Assembly (NCBI RefSeq): GCF_019097855.1
Contig: NZ_JAHRGL010000040.1
Coordinates: 1 to 64,000 of the forward strand
Length of the DNA: 64,000 bases
DNA from: Geopseudomonas aromaticivorans
Lineage (GTDB): Bacteria > Pseudomonadota > Gammaproteobacteria > Pseudomonadales > Pseudomonadaceae
Direction: 5' to 3'
Under the pieces are notes generated by a model that was not told the DNA's origin, searched no databases, and was given only the letters and a program-made list of their open reading frames with translations. The translations under genes were made by a program, and so were the position numbers. Positions 16,559 through 24,174 of the stretch are shown here, one piece after another. How positions within the stretch are numbered: the stretch's first letter is position 1; every line of letters starts with the position of its first letter.

Positions 16559-16999
16559 TCAATCCCTGCCGCCGCTGCTGGTGCGCTCCGGCAGTTCGCA
16601 GGTCCCTGCGCGACAGCGCGCCGCGCCGTCCGGATGAGGCAGCCAGTGCAGGTAGGGGCGCAGGCGGCAGAACAGTCGATAGCCGAGCTCCAGCAGCGGA
16701 CGCAGCAGCGGCCAGCGCAAGGGCGCGGCCCAGCGACCGAGGCCGGCGGCGCACCAGCTCCAGAAGGTGGCGTCGAGGCCGCTGATCCATTGGCCATCGG
16801 CGAAACGTGCATGCAGGCGCTGCTGCAGCTGGCTGCGACTGAAGCCCAGCGGCGCGGGATCGAAGTCGGCGGCGTCGATATCCACCAGCTGCAGGCGCTG
16901 TGGCGAGGCGCGCCGGCGCAGGACGCGAATCTCGCGGGCGCACAGCGGGCAGTCGCCGGCATAGTAGAGCGTCAGTGGCCAGGCAGTGGGATGGCGCAT
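16559..16999 (-). CDS. Thiol-disulfide oxidoreductase-like DCC/DUF393 protein
   Basis: A 146-residue protein with the DUF393 signature: TLYYAGDCPLCAREIRVLRRR near the N-terminus contains the DCPLC (DxxC-like) pair. The second half is hydrophobic and basic (RWPLLRPLLELGYRLFCRLRPYL), possibly membrane-associated. Family members are often found next to photolyase and other light-stress genes, and this one is divergent from the LitR-like regulator gene across a 96-bp region that holds two TGTACA repeats. Activity has not been defined for the family. Confidence 0.78.
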   Translation of the reverse strand: MRHPTAWPLTLYYAGDCPLCAREIRVLRRRASPQRLQLVDIDAADFDPAPLGFSRSQLQQRLHARFADGQWISGLDATFWSWCAAGLGRWAAPLRWPLLRPLLELGYRLFCRLRPYLHWLPHPDGAARCRAGTCELPERTSSGGRD

Positions 17000-17014
17000 G
17001 GCGAGCGTCCCTCT

Positions 17015-17033
17015 TTGTACATGTGCTGTACAA
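17015..17033. promoter_or_regulatory. Double TGTACA operator between DUF393 and merR genes
   Basis: Two GTACA elements (GTACATG at 17017-17023 and TGTACAA at 17027-17033) repeat at 11 bp, one helical turn, in the divergent intergenic region. Tandem 11-bp spaced repeats are the known style of CarH/LitR operators. The position suits autoregulation of the merR gene and control of the DUF393 gene at once. Confidence 0.55.
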
Positions 17034-17095
17034 TTTAAGCCGGCAATGGCCTGAGTTACAATTGCCACTCACATCCGCCGTGCGGTGCCCATGCC

Positions 17096-18049
17096 ATGCC
17101 CGAATTCTCCGTCGCCTCCGTCAGCGTCCCCGCCGTACCTCGCGAGGAAGAGCTGTATCCGATCCGCGAGGTGTCGCGCCTGACCGGCGTCAACCCGGTC
17201 ACCCTGCGGGCCTGGGAGCGGCGCTACGGGCTGATCCAGCCGACCCGCACCGACAGCGGCCACCGCCTGTATTCGCTGGCCGACATCGATGCGGTGCGCA
17301 GCATCCTGGCCTGGATCGAGCGCGGCGTGGCGGTCAGCAAGGTCGGCAAGATCCTCGCCCGCAGCAGCACGGCCAAGGCGCCCAGCACGCCGACCTACGA
17401 CGATGTGGCCGCCGGCGAGTGGGGCGAGTGGCAGGCGCAGCTGCGCCGCGCCGTGGCGGCCTTCGACGAGACGGGCCTGGAGCGTCTCTACGGTCAGGTG
17501 TTCTCCAGCTATCCGCTGGCGGTGGTGTTCCAGGACGTGCTGCTGCCGGTGTGGCAGGAGCTGCTGCTGCGTCAGGACGGTTTCGGCCAGACCAGCGAGT
17601 GGCTGTTTCTCGACACCTTCCTGCGCGGGCGCGCCCTGCAGCGCCTGCAGCTGAGCCGCGGGCAAAGCGAGGAGCGCGTGCTGCTGGCCGCGCTGCCCGG
17701 CCATGGCCACGAGCTGGAGCTGCTGGTGACCGGTCTGCTGCTGGCCGGCAGCGACCTGGCGGTGAGCCTACTCGGCATTGGCCAGCCGTTCGACGAGCTG
17801 CCGCTGGTGTGCGAGAAGATCCAGCCGCAGGCGCTGGTGCTGTTCTCCAATCGTCCGCCGGAAGCCGAGCTGCCGCGCCAGCTCGGGCGCCTGGTGCTGG
17901 CGCTGGACTGTCCGCTGGCGCTGGCCGGCGAGGTGGCCGAGTTGGCCGAGGAGTCCCTGCAGGGCACGCCGATCGCCTGTCTGGGCAGCGAGGGGCGGCT
18001 GATGCCGCGGCGTCTGCGCCAGTTCCTTGCCGGTCATCTGGATACCTGA
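17096..18049 (+). CDS. MerR-family regulator, LitR/CarH-like with degenerate B12 pocket
   Basis: A 317-residue regulator. Residues 21-90 form a MerR winged helix (YPIREVSRLTGVNPVTLRAW, then RRYGLIQPTRTDSGHRLY). The rest has the helical-bundle plus Rossmann layout of cobalamin-binding light sensors. The bundle Trp-Gln is kept (W153, Q154), but the expected Glu-His is Glu-Trp (168-169). The lower-ligand motif ExHxxG reads HGHELE around H205, so Glu and Gly are missing. This is the pattern of class II LitR (PplR) proteins of P. putida, which act in light response without binding B12 normally. The neighbouring LOV protein is the likely photosensor partner. Confidence 0.75.
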   Translation: MPEFSVASVSVPAVPREEELYPIREVSRLTGVNPVTLRAWERRYGLIQPTRTDSGHRLYSLADIDAVRSILAWIERGVAVSKVGKILARSSTAKAPSTPTYDDVAAGEWGEWQAQLRRAVAAFDETGLERLYGQVFSSYPLAVVFQDVLLPVWQELLLRQDGFGQTSEWLFLDTFLRGRALQRLQLSRGQSEERVLLAALPGHGHELELLVTGLLLAGSDLAVSLLGIGQPFDELPLVCEKIQPQALVLFSNRPPEAELPRQLGRLVLALDCPLALAGEVAELAEESLQGTPIACLGSEGRLMPRRLRQFLAGHLDT

Positions 18050-18159
18050 CGGGCGCATTCTGCCGACCCGGCTGCCCGGGTCGCTTCCCCATGATTCCAT
18101 CCACGACAACCGTCGCCCGGGTGTGCCTCGGGCGGTGCTGCGTGCGCTTGGCGAAAAAA

Positions 18160-18240
18160 TACTGTGCGCGCTGTACAGGAATGCTTGCTGTGTGCGGCAA
18201 TTTCCTATACAAAAGCTATACAGAAATGCGCGCCGTACAG
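18160..18240 (+). promoter_or_regulatory. Cluster of TGTACA/TATACA repeats downstream of merR
   Basis: Within 80 bp occur CTGTACAG (18171-18178), CTATACA twice at exactly 11-bp spacing (18205-18211 and 18216-18222) and CGTACAG (18234-18240). No gene follows on the plus strand: an intrinsic terminator lies at 18281-18330 and then the LOV gene ends on the other strand. TTGGCG at 18149 with 17 bp to TGTACA at 18172 is a possible promoter. The gap 18050-18417 otherwise holds only a CCCGGGTC hairpin and the terminator. Confidence 0.5.
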
Positions 18241-18280
18241 TCCACCCCTTGAGAGCCTGTATGCCGCGCTCTGCCTGCGC

Positions 18281-18330
18281 ACTCCGGCAGCCGCCGATCT
18301 CGGATTTTTTGGCTGCCGGAGTTTTTTATT
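18281..18330 (+). terminator. Strong plus-strand terminator with no gene upstream
   Basis: A 12-bp perfect stem ACTCCGGCAGCC / GGCTGCCGGAGT with an 18-base loop, followed by TTTTTATTTT. It could end merR readthrough, or a short RNA started in the TGTACA cluster 60-110 bp before it. Confidence 0.85.
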
Positions 18331-18417
18331 TTGCGGATCGCGAAAGGGATGGTCGCGATCCGCGCCTCTGCGCCAGCACGCCGGCGGCAGAGCGCGGACC
18401 GACGTCGCTCGCGGGGT

Positions 18418-18873
18418 TCAGGCCTGGCCGGCGCGCAGGGCGGCCAGCTCGGCCTTCGCCGCGGCCAGTTCGGCTTCCAGCTCGCGCACGCGCTGCTCCG
18501 CCTCGACCTGCCCGGTGACGTCCTTCTGGATGCCGATGTAGTAGGTCAGCTGGTCGGCCTCGTTGAGCACCGGGGTGATCGACAGCTCGTTCCAGAACGG
18601 CGAACCATCCTTGCGATAGTTGCGAATCACCTGGCGGCACGGACGGTGCTCGCGCACCGCCTGGCGGATGGCGTCCAGGCCGGGCTGGGCGCGGTCGCCG
18701 GCCTGCAGGAAGCGGCAGTCCTGATAGAGGATGTCGTCGACGCTGTAGCCGGTCAGGCGCTCGAAGGCCCGGTTGGCGTAGATGAGGATGTTGTCGTCGC
18801 CTTCCTGTTCGGCCACCACGATGCCGTCGTTGGAGGCGTCGATTACCAGTTGCAGCAGCTTGGCGTTGATCAT
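18418..18873 (-). CDS. Short LOV blue-light photoreceptor
   Basis: A 151-residue single LOV domain with C-terminal helix and no effector domain. The photoactive cysteine is C53 in LYQDCRFLQAGDR, the same position as in the P. putida short-LOV proteins PpSB1/PpSB2, followed by the flavin-contact blocks NYRKDGSPFWNELSITPV and TYYIGIQKDVT. The tail (VEAEQRVRELEAELAAAKAELAAL) is a coiled coil expected to dimerise. It binds FMN and forms a cysteinyl adduct in blue light. Since it has no output domain, it must act on a partner. The LitR-like regulator encoded 370 bp away is the obvious candidate. An 8-bp hairpin (18335-18361) lies past its stop without a T-run. Confidence 0.9.
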   Translation of the reverse strand: MINAKLLQLVIDASNDGIVVAEQEGDDNILIYANRAFERLTGYSVDDILYQDCRFLQAGDRAQPGLDAIRQAVREHRPCRQVIRNYRKDGSPFWNELSITPVLNEADQLTYYIGIQKDVTGQVEAEQRVRELEAELAAAKAELAALRAGQA

Positions 18874-18994
18874 CGGGACTGTCCTGTAGGTGATGGCGGC
18901 ATTCTAATCCATCCCCGTGCGCTTGCCATGGCGGCGCAGCAGCTGCGCATTGGCGCATAATGGCGGCTTTCCCTTGCTGCCCTCAGGAGCCTTC

Positions 18995-19456
18995 ATGCTC
19001 GAAGTCGCCATTCTCTCAGGTTCTGCCTTCGGTGCCGCCGAAGAGGTGGCCCGCCATGCCGAACAGCAGCTGACGGCTGCCGGCCTGGCCGCGTGCCATC
19101 TGCCGGATATCGGCCTCGATGCGCTGCTGGCGCTGGACCCGCAGGCGCTGCTGGTGGTGACCTCGACCACCGGCATGGGCGAGGTGCCGGACGACCTGCA
19201 GGCGCTGCTCGACGAGATCGAAGCCTGGCAGCCCGACTGGCGTGGCCGGCCGGTAGCGGTGATCGGCCTGGGCGACTCGTGCTACGGCGAAAACTTCTGT
19301 GCCGCCGCCCTGCAGGCCCATGCGCTGTTGCTGAAGCTGGGCATGCGCGATGTGCAGTCGCAACTGCAACTGGATGCCAGCGAGACGGTGACCCCGGCCG
19401 AGGACGCCGAGCCGTGGCTGGCGCGCCTGGCGGCGCAGCTGCTCAAGCTGCGCTGA
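18995..19456 (+). CDS. Flavodoxin (MioC/YqcA type)
   Basis: A 153-residue FMN electron carrier. The family layout is clear: a first loop SGSAFGAAEE in place of the canonical TGT phosphate loop, TSTTGMGEVPDDL, and the IGLGDSCYGENFCAAA loop near the flavin. The start at 18995 is preceded by CAGGAG. It is divergent from the LOV gene, with a 121-bp region between them that has no TGTACA motif. It could feed electrons to a light- or stress-related enzyme, but its partner is not visible here. Confidence 0.85.
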   Translation: MLEVAILSGSAFGAAEEVARHAEQQLTAAGLAACHLPDIGLDALLALDPQALLVVTSTTGMGEVPDDLQALLDEIEAWQPDWRGRPVAVIGLGDSCYGENFCAAALQAHALLLKLGMRDVQSQLQLDASETVTPAEDAEPWLARLAAQLLKLR

Positions 19457-19659
19457 GCCGATCTCTCCGACTGGTCGGGCAGGCTCTCCGGCACTGCCTA
19501 TACTCAGGGAAAAGAAGCGTCGCGCGGGCCATGGGGCCGCGCGCAGGGTTGCGTGCAGAAAGCTGTGCCGGGCGGTCGGGGGATGACCAGATCGGGATCA
19601 GCTGTGGGAGACGCCCTGTCGACGACGCCTAGTCCACCGACCAGTCAGGAGTTCGTCTC

Positions 19660-20682
19660 ATGTTCGCCACCATGGAAGCCGTGCGCGTCGAAGAGCTGCA
19701 TCTGGCCAGCGACCCGCAAACCGGGCTGCAGGCGATCGTCGCCATCCACAATACCCACCTCGGCCCGGCGCTCGGCGGTTGCCGCTATCTGGCCTATCCC
19801 GATGTCGACAGTGCCGTGCGCGATGCCGCACGCCTGGCCCGCGGCATGAGCTACAAGGCCGCGCTGGCCGGCCTGGCGCTGGGCGGCGGCAAGGCGGTGA
19901 TCATCCGTCCGCCGCAACCGAGCAGCCGCGAGGCGCTGTTCGAGGCCTTCGGCCGCTTCGTCGACAAGCTCGGCGGGCGCTACATCACCGCGGTGGACAG
20001 CGGTACCTCGGGTGTCGACATGGACTGCATCGCCCGGCACACCGCGCATGTCACCAGCACCACGGCGGGCGGCGATCCGTCACCGCACACGGCGCTCGGC
20101 GTGCTCGCCGGCATCCGCGCCACCGCCAAGGCGCGCCTGGGCAGCGACAAGCTCGACGGGCTGTGCATCGCCGTGCAGGGCCTCGGCCATGTCGGCTTCG
20201 CCCTGGCCGGGCACCTGGCCGAGGCCGGTGCCCGGCTGATCGTCAGCGATATCGACGAGGGCCGCCTGGAGCAGGCGGTCGAGCACTTCGGCGCCCAGCC
20301 GGTGGTGGCCGACGCGCTGCTCACCATGCCCTGCGACATCCTCGCCCCCTGCGGCCTGGGTGGGGTGATCAACCCGCAGACCATCGGCAAGCTGCGCTGT
20401 GCGGCGGTGGCCGGTGCCGCCAACAACCAGCTGGACAGCCCGGAAATGGGCGACGAGCTGGCGGCGCGCGGCATCCTCTACGCGCCGGACTACGTGATCA
20501 ATTCCGGCGGACTGATCTTCGTCGCCCTGCAGCACCAAGGGTGCAGCCATGAGGAAATCACCGCCCACCTGGCGCACATCGACAGCCGGCTGACCGAGAT
20601 CTACGACGAGGCTCTGGTCGAGCGGCGTTCGCCGGCGCGGGTCGCCGACAGCCTGGCCGAGCGACTGATCTACGGTTCCTGA
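19660..20682 (+). CDS. Leucine dehydrogenase-type amino acid dehydrogenase
   Basis: A 340-residue Glu/Leu/Phe/Val dehydrogenase that oxidatively deaminates branched-chain amino acids to 2-oxo acids with NAD. Visible motifs are the glycine-rich substrate loop GLALGGGKAVI with its Lys, the Rossmann motif VQGLGHVGFALA, and AANNQL/NSGG blocks near the C-terminus. It heads a gene row with E1alpha, E1beta and E2 of a 2-oxoacid dehydrogenase, which fits sequential deamination and decarboxylation of leucine, valine or isoleucine. The 203-bp leader before it holds no gene. Confidence 0.9.
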   Translation: MFATMEAVRVEELHLASDPQTGLQAIVAIHNTHLGPALGGCRYLAYPDVDSAVRDAARLARGMSYKAALAGLALGGGKAVIIRPPQPSSREALFEAFGRFVDKLGGRYITAVDSGTSGVDMDCIARHTAHVTSTTAGGDPSPHTALGVLAGIRATAKARLGSDKLDGLCIAVQGLGHVGFALAGHLAEAGARLIVSDIDEGRLEQAVEHFGAQPVVADALLTMPCDILAPCGLGGVINPQTIGKLRCAAVAGAANNQLDSPEMGDELAARGILYAPDYVINSGGLIFVALQHQGCSHEEITAHLAHIDSRLTEIYDEALVERRSPARVADSLAERLIYGS

Positions 20683-20752
20683 TGTGCTGCTCCACACCTG
20701 CCGCCACCGGCGGCAGGTTCCAACGCACTCGCGCGGTGCCTGGGAGGAAGCC

Positions 20753-21850
20753 ATGTCCCCTTCGCGAATCGATCTACCGTACACCCGCTACCTCGATGCC
20801 GACGGCCAGCCACTGGGGCCGCTGCCCGACTGGGTGGAGGACGGCGCACGGGTGGTCGGGCTGTATCGCGCCATGTTGCGCACCCGCCTGCTCGATCAGA
20901 AGGTGATCGCCCTGCAGCGTACCGGGCGCATCGGCACCTATGCCTCCAGCTTGGGGCAGGAAGCCATCGGCACCGCCATCGGCAGCCTGCTGCGTGGCGA
21001 CGACGTGTTCCTGCCCTACTACCGCGACAGCGCCGCCCAGCTGCTGCGCGGGGTGAGCATGCGCGAGATGCTGCTGTACTGGGGCGGCGACGAACGCGGC
21101 AGCGCCTATGCCGGCGCGGTGGCGAGCGGCGACTTCCCGCTGTGTGTGCCGATCGCCACCCAAGCGCTGCATGCCTGTGGCGTGGCCAGTGCGTTCAAGA
21201 TCCGCGGCGAGCCACGGGTGGCGCTGACCACCTGCGGCGACGGCGCCACCAGCAAGGGCGACTTCCTCGAGGCCCTGAATGTCGCCGGCGCCTGGCAGCT
21301 GCCGGTGGTGTTCGTGGTCAACAACAACCAGTGGGCGATTTCGGTGCCGCGGCGCATCCAGTGCGGCGCGCCGACCCTGGCGCAGAAGGCCATCGGCGCC
21401 GGCTTCGCCGGCGAGCAGGTGGACGGCAACGATGTGATCGCGGTGGCCGAGCGCCTGCGCCAGGCCATCGACCACGCCCGCCAGGGCAAGGGGCCGACCC
21501 TGCTGGAGTGCATCACCTACCGCCTCTGCGACCACACCACCGCCGACGACGCCACCCGCTACCGCAGCGCCGAGGAGGTCAACCAGGCCTGGCACGAGGA
21601 GCCGATCAAGCGCCTGCAGAACTTCCTGGTGGCGCGCGGCTGGTGGGACGAGTCGCGCGAGCAGGCGCTGGTGGCCGAGACCCAGGCCGAGCTGCAGCAG
21701 GCCATCGACGCCTACGAGGCGACCCCGCCCCAGGACCTGCAGGAGGTATTCCGCCACGTCTATGCCGACTGGCCGGCGGCGCTGGCCGAGCAGCGCGAGC
21801 AGTTCGCCGAACGCGTCGTCCGCCGCACGCAAGGAGCGGATCATGAGTGA
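20753..21850 (+). CDS. 2-oxoacid dehydrogenase E1 component, alpha subunit
   Basis: A 365-residue thiamine diphosphate-dependent E1 alpha subunit. The ThDP motif is CGDGATSKGDFLEALNVA...NNNQWAIS, and the QEAIGTAIG and YYRDSAAQLLRG blocks are typical. It is nearest in style to branched-chain or pyruvate/acetoin E1 of heterotetrameric complexes. GGGAGGAAG before the ATG at 20753 decides the start. It overlaps the E1 beta gene by 8 bases. Linkage to leucine dehydrogenase favours branched-chain 2-oxoacids as substrate, which is inference. Confidence 0.9.
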   Translation: MSPSRIDLPYTRYLDADGQPLGPLPDWVEDGARVVGLYRAMLRTRLLDQKVIALQRTGRIGTYASSLGQEAIGTAIGSLLRGDDVFLPYYRDSAAQLLRGVSMREMLLYWGGDERGSAYAGAVASGDFPLCVPIATQALHACGVASAFKIRGEPRVALTTCGDGATSKGDFLEALNVAGAWQLPVVFVVNNNQWAISVPRRIQCGAPTLAQKAIGAGFAGEQVDGNDVIAVAERLRQAIDHARQGKGPTLLECITYRLCDHTTADDATRYRSAEEVNQAWHEEPIKRLQNFLVARGWWDESREQALVAETQAELQQAIDAYEATPPQDLQEVFRHVYADWPAALAEQREQFAERVVRRTQGADHE

Positions 21851-22829
21851 GAAAAAATACACCCTGCTCGAGGCGGTCAACCTGGCCCTGCATCGGGCGA
21901 TGGCCGAGGACGCCAACGTGGTGGTGCTCGGCGAGGACATCGGCGTCAACGGCGGCGTGTTCCGCGCCACCCTCGGCCTGCGCGATGCCTTCGGCTTCAA
22001 GCGGGTGATCGACACGCCGCTGGCGGAGAACATGATCGCCGGCCTGTCCATCGGCATGGCCAGCCAAGGCCTCAAGCCGGTGATGGAGATCCAGTTCCTC
22101 GGCTTCATCTACGCCGCCATGGAGCAGCTGGTGTCGCACGCCGGCCGCCTGCGCAACCGCACCCGCGGCCGGCTGAGCTGCCCGCTGGTGCTGCGCTCGC
22201 CGATGGGCGCCGGCATCCGCGCGCCCGAGCACCACAGCGAGGCGACCGAGGCGCTGTTCGCCCACATCCCCGGCCTGCGCGTGGTCATCCCCTCGTCGCC
22301 GGCACGGGCCTACGGCCTGCTGCTGGCGGCCATCGACGATCCCGATCCGGTGATCTTTCTCGAGCCGACCCGGCTGTACCGGATGAACCCGCAGCCCTTG
22401 GTCGACGACGGCCGCCGCCTGCCGCTGGACAGCTGCTTCACCCTGCGCGAGGGCAGCGACCTGACCCTGGTCAGCTGGGGGGCCAGCGTGCACGAGACGC
22501 TGCAGGCCGCCAGCGCGCTGGCCGAGCGCGGGGTCAGCGCCGAGGTGATCGACGTGGCGAGCATCAAGCCGCTGGACCTCGACACCCTGGAAGCCTCGGT
22601 ACGCAAGACCGGGCGCTGCGTGATCGTCCAGGAGGCGCCGAAGAGCGGCGGGGTGGGCGCGGAGATCGCCGCCAGCCTGTACGAGCGCGCGCTGCTCGAC
22701 CTGCAGGCGCCGATCCAGCGGGTCGCCGCGCCGGACATCCCGCCGCCGCTGTACCGCCTGGAGCCGTACTACCTGCCGGACGTCGGCGACATCCTCGCCG
22801 CCTGCGATGCGGTGCTGGAGTACGCCTGA
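21843..22829 (+). CDS. 2-oxoacid dehydrogenase E1 component, beta subunit
   Basis: A 328-residue E1 beta subunit that pairs with the upstream alpha subunit to decarboxylate the 2-oxoacid and acylate the lipoyl arm. Recognised blocks are EDIGVNGGVFRAT, DTPLAENMIAGLSIGMA, MEIQFLGF and RSPMGAGIRAPEHHSE. An AGGAG site ends 6 bases before the ATG, inside the alpha gene. A 59-bp gap with one palindromic repeat separates it from the E2 gene. Confidence 0.92.
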   Translation: MSEKKYTLLEAVNLALHRAMAEDANVVVLGEDIGVNGGVFRATLGLRDAFGFKRVIDTPLAENMIAGLSIGMASQGLKPVMEIQFLGFIYAAMEQLVSHAGRLRNRTRGRLSCPLVLRSPMGAGIRAPEHHSEATEALFAHIPGLRVVIPSSPARAYGLLLAAIDDPDPVIFLEPTRLYRMNPQPLVDDGRRLPLDSCFTLREGSDLTLVSWGASVHETLQAASALAERGVSAEVIDVASIKPLDLDTLEASVRKTGRCVIVQEAPKSGGVGAEIAASLYERALLDLQAPIQRVAAPDIPPPLYRLEPYYLPDVGDILAACDAVLEYA

Positions 22830-22856
22830 GCGCGCGCACCGTGGAATAACGTGATC

Positions 22857-22878
22857 GGTGCGCACGGCGCACCCTACG
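22857..22878. repeat. Single GGTGCGC-type palindrome upstream of E2
   Basis: An isolated copy of the unit seen in the pqq operon, ending CACCCTACGG. Its last bases run into GGAGAG, the ribosome site of the E2 gene, so repeat insertion has shaped the translation start region. Confidence 0.85.
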
Positions 22879-22888
22879 GAGAGTCGCC

Positions 22889-24001
22889 ATGAAACACTTC
22901 AAGCTGCCCGACCTCGGCGAAGGCCTGCAGGAAGCGGAGATCGTCGAGTGGCACGTCAAGCCCGGCGACAGCGTCAAGGCCGACCAGCTGCTGGTCTCGG
23001 TGGAAACCGCCAAGGCCATCGTCGATATTCCTGCGCCCTATGACGGCGTGGTGCTGAAGACCTACGGCGTCGACGGCGACATCATCCACGTCGGCGAGCC
23101 CTTGCTGGCCTACGAAGGCGAGGGCGAGGACAGCGGCACCGTGGTCGGCAAGCTGGAGGCCGGCGAGGGCGGGGAGGGCGACAGCTTCTTCATCGGTGCC
23201 GCGCCGTCGACCCGCGAGCACCTGGCGCCGCGCGCCACCCCGGCGGTGCGTCAACTGGCCCGCCAGCTGGGTATCGAGCTGGGCGGGCTGACCGGTAGCG
23301 GCGCCGACGGGCTGATCACCCGCGGCGATGTCGAGGCGGTGGCCGAAAGTGCCCGCGCCAGCTTCGGTGGCGAGCGCCTGCGCGGCGTGCGGCGCAGCAT
23401 GGCGCTGAACATGGCGCGCGCGCATGCCGAGGTGGTACCGGTGATGCTGGCCGAGGACGCCGATCTCAGCCGCTGGCCCACCGCGCGCGAACCGCTGGTG
23501 CGCCTGGCCCAGGCCATCGCCGTGGCCTGCCGCGCCGAGCCGGGGCTCAACGCCTGGTTCGACGGCAAGGCACTGGCCGTGCGCCGCCACGAGCAGCTCG
23601 ACCTGGGCATCGCCGTGGACACCCCGGACGGGCTGTTCGTGCCGGTGCTGCGCAATGTCGGCCAGCGCGATGCCGATGACCTGCGCGAGGGCATGCGCCG
23701 CCTGCGCGCGGACGTGAAGGCGCGCTCGATTCCGCCGCAGGAAATGATGGGCGCGACCCTGACCCTGACCAACTTCGGCACCCTGTTCGGCCGTTATGCC
23801 AGCCCCGTGGTGGTGCCGCCGCAGGTGGCGATCATCGGCGCCGGGGTGATCCGCGACCAGCCGGTGGCGGTGGACGGCAAGGTGGTGGTGCACCCGATCC
23901 TGCCGCTGTCGCTGACCTTCGATCATCGCGCGGTCACCGGCGGCGAGGCGGGGCGTTTCTTCAAGGCACTGGTCACCGCGCTGGAGCAGCCGGAGGGCTG
24001 A
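22889..24001 (+). CDS. 2-oxoacid dehydrogenase E2 (lipoyl acyltransferase)
   Basis: A 370-residue dihydrolipoamide acyltransferase with one N-terminal lipoyl domain (residues 1-77, lipoylated K42 in SVETAKAIVD), a peripheral-subunit binding domain (about 110-150, ATPAVRQLARQLG) and a catalytic domain. The catalytic motif reads DHRAVTGGEA: the His is present but the Asp of the usual HRxxDG is Thr. The length is short for an E2. No E3 gene follows, so lipoamide dehydrogenase must come from another locus. Confidence 0.88.
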   Translation: MKHFKLPDLGEGLQEAEIVEWHVKPGDSVKADQLLVSVETAKAIVDIPAPYDGVVLKTYGVDGDIIHVGEPLLAYEGEGEDSGTVVGKLEAGEGGEGDSFFIGAAPSTREHLAPRATPAVRQLARQLGIELGGLTGSGADGLITRGDVEAVAESARASFGGERLRGVRRSMALNMARAHAEVVPVMLAEDADLSRWPTAREPLVRLAQAIAVACRAEPGLNAWFDGKALAVRRHEQLDLGIAVDTPDGLFVPVLRNVGQRDADDLREGMRRLRADVKARSIPPQEMMGATLTLTNFGTLFGRYASPVVVPPQVAIIGAGVIRDQPVAVDGKVVVHPILPLSLTFDHRAVTGGEAGRFFKALVTALEQPEG

Positions 24002-24174
24002 GCCGGCCGGGCGGCCCGGGATGGGCTGGCGCTTGGCCAGCCCGCTGATCCTGCGCAGGATGAACGAATCCGCTGTCGTCAGGCTCCATGCGTGCGGCTT
24101 GGTGAACGCGTCGGCTGGCGGCGCGCGCGTGGCGGTGTACCATCGCGGCAAGACCAACCGCTTGGAGAATCGCC

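Noticed and set aside
18335-18361. Hairpin GGATCGCG/CGCGATCC as LOV gene terminator
   Set aside because: On the minus strand it is followed by an A-rich, not T-rich, stretch, so intrinsic termination is unlikely.
18241-18518. Protein-coding ORF starting at the ATG at 18261 after the TGTACA cluster
   Set aside because: It runs through the terminator stem and into antisense of the LOV gene, and has no ribosome site or recognisable composition.
24048-24061. Perfect 14-bp palindrome ATCCTGCGCAGGAT before the mobA-moaC gene
   Set aside because: It lies over 100 bp from the gene, right after a GGGCTGGC/GCCAGCCC hairpin, and more likely belongs to the E2 transcript end; no known regulator site matches.
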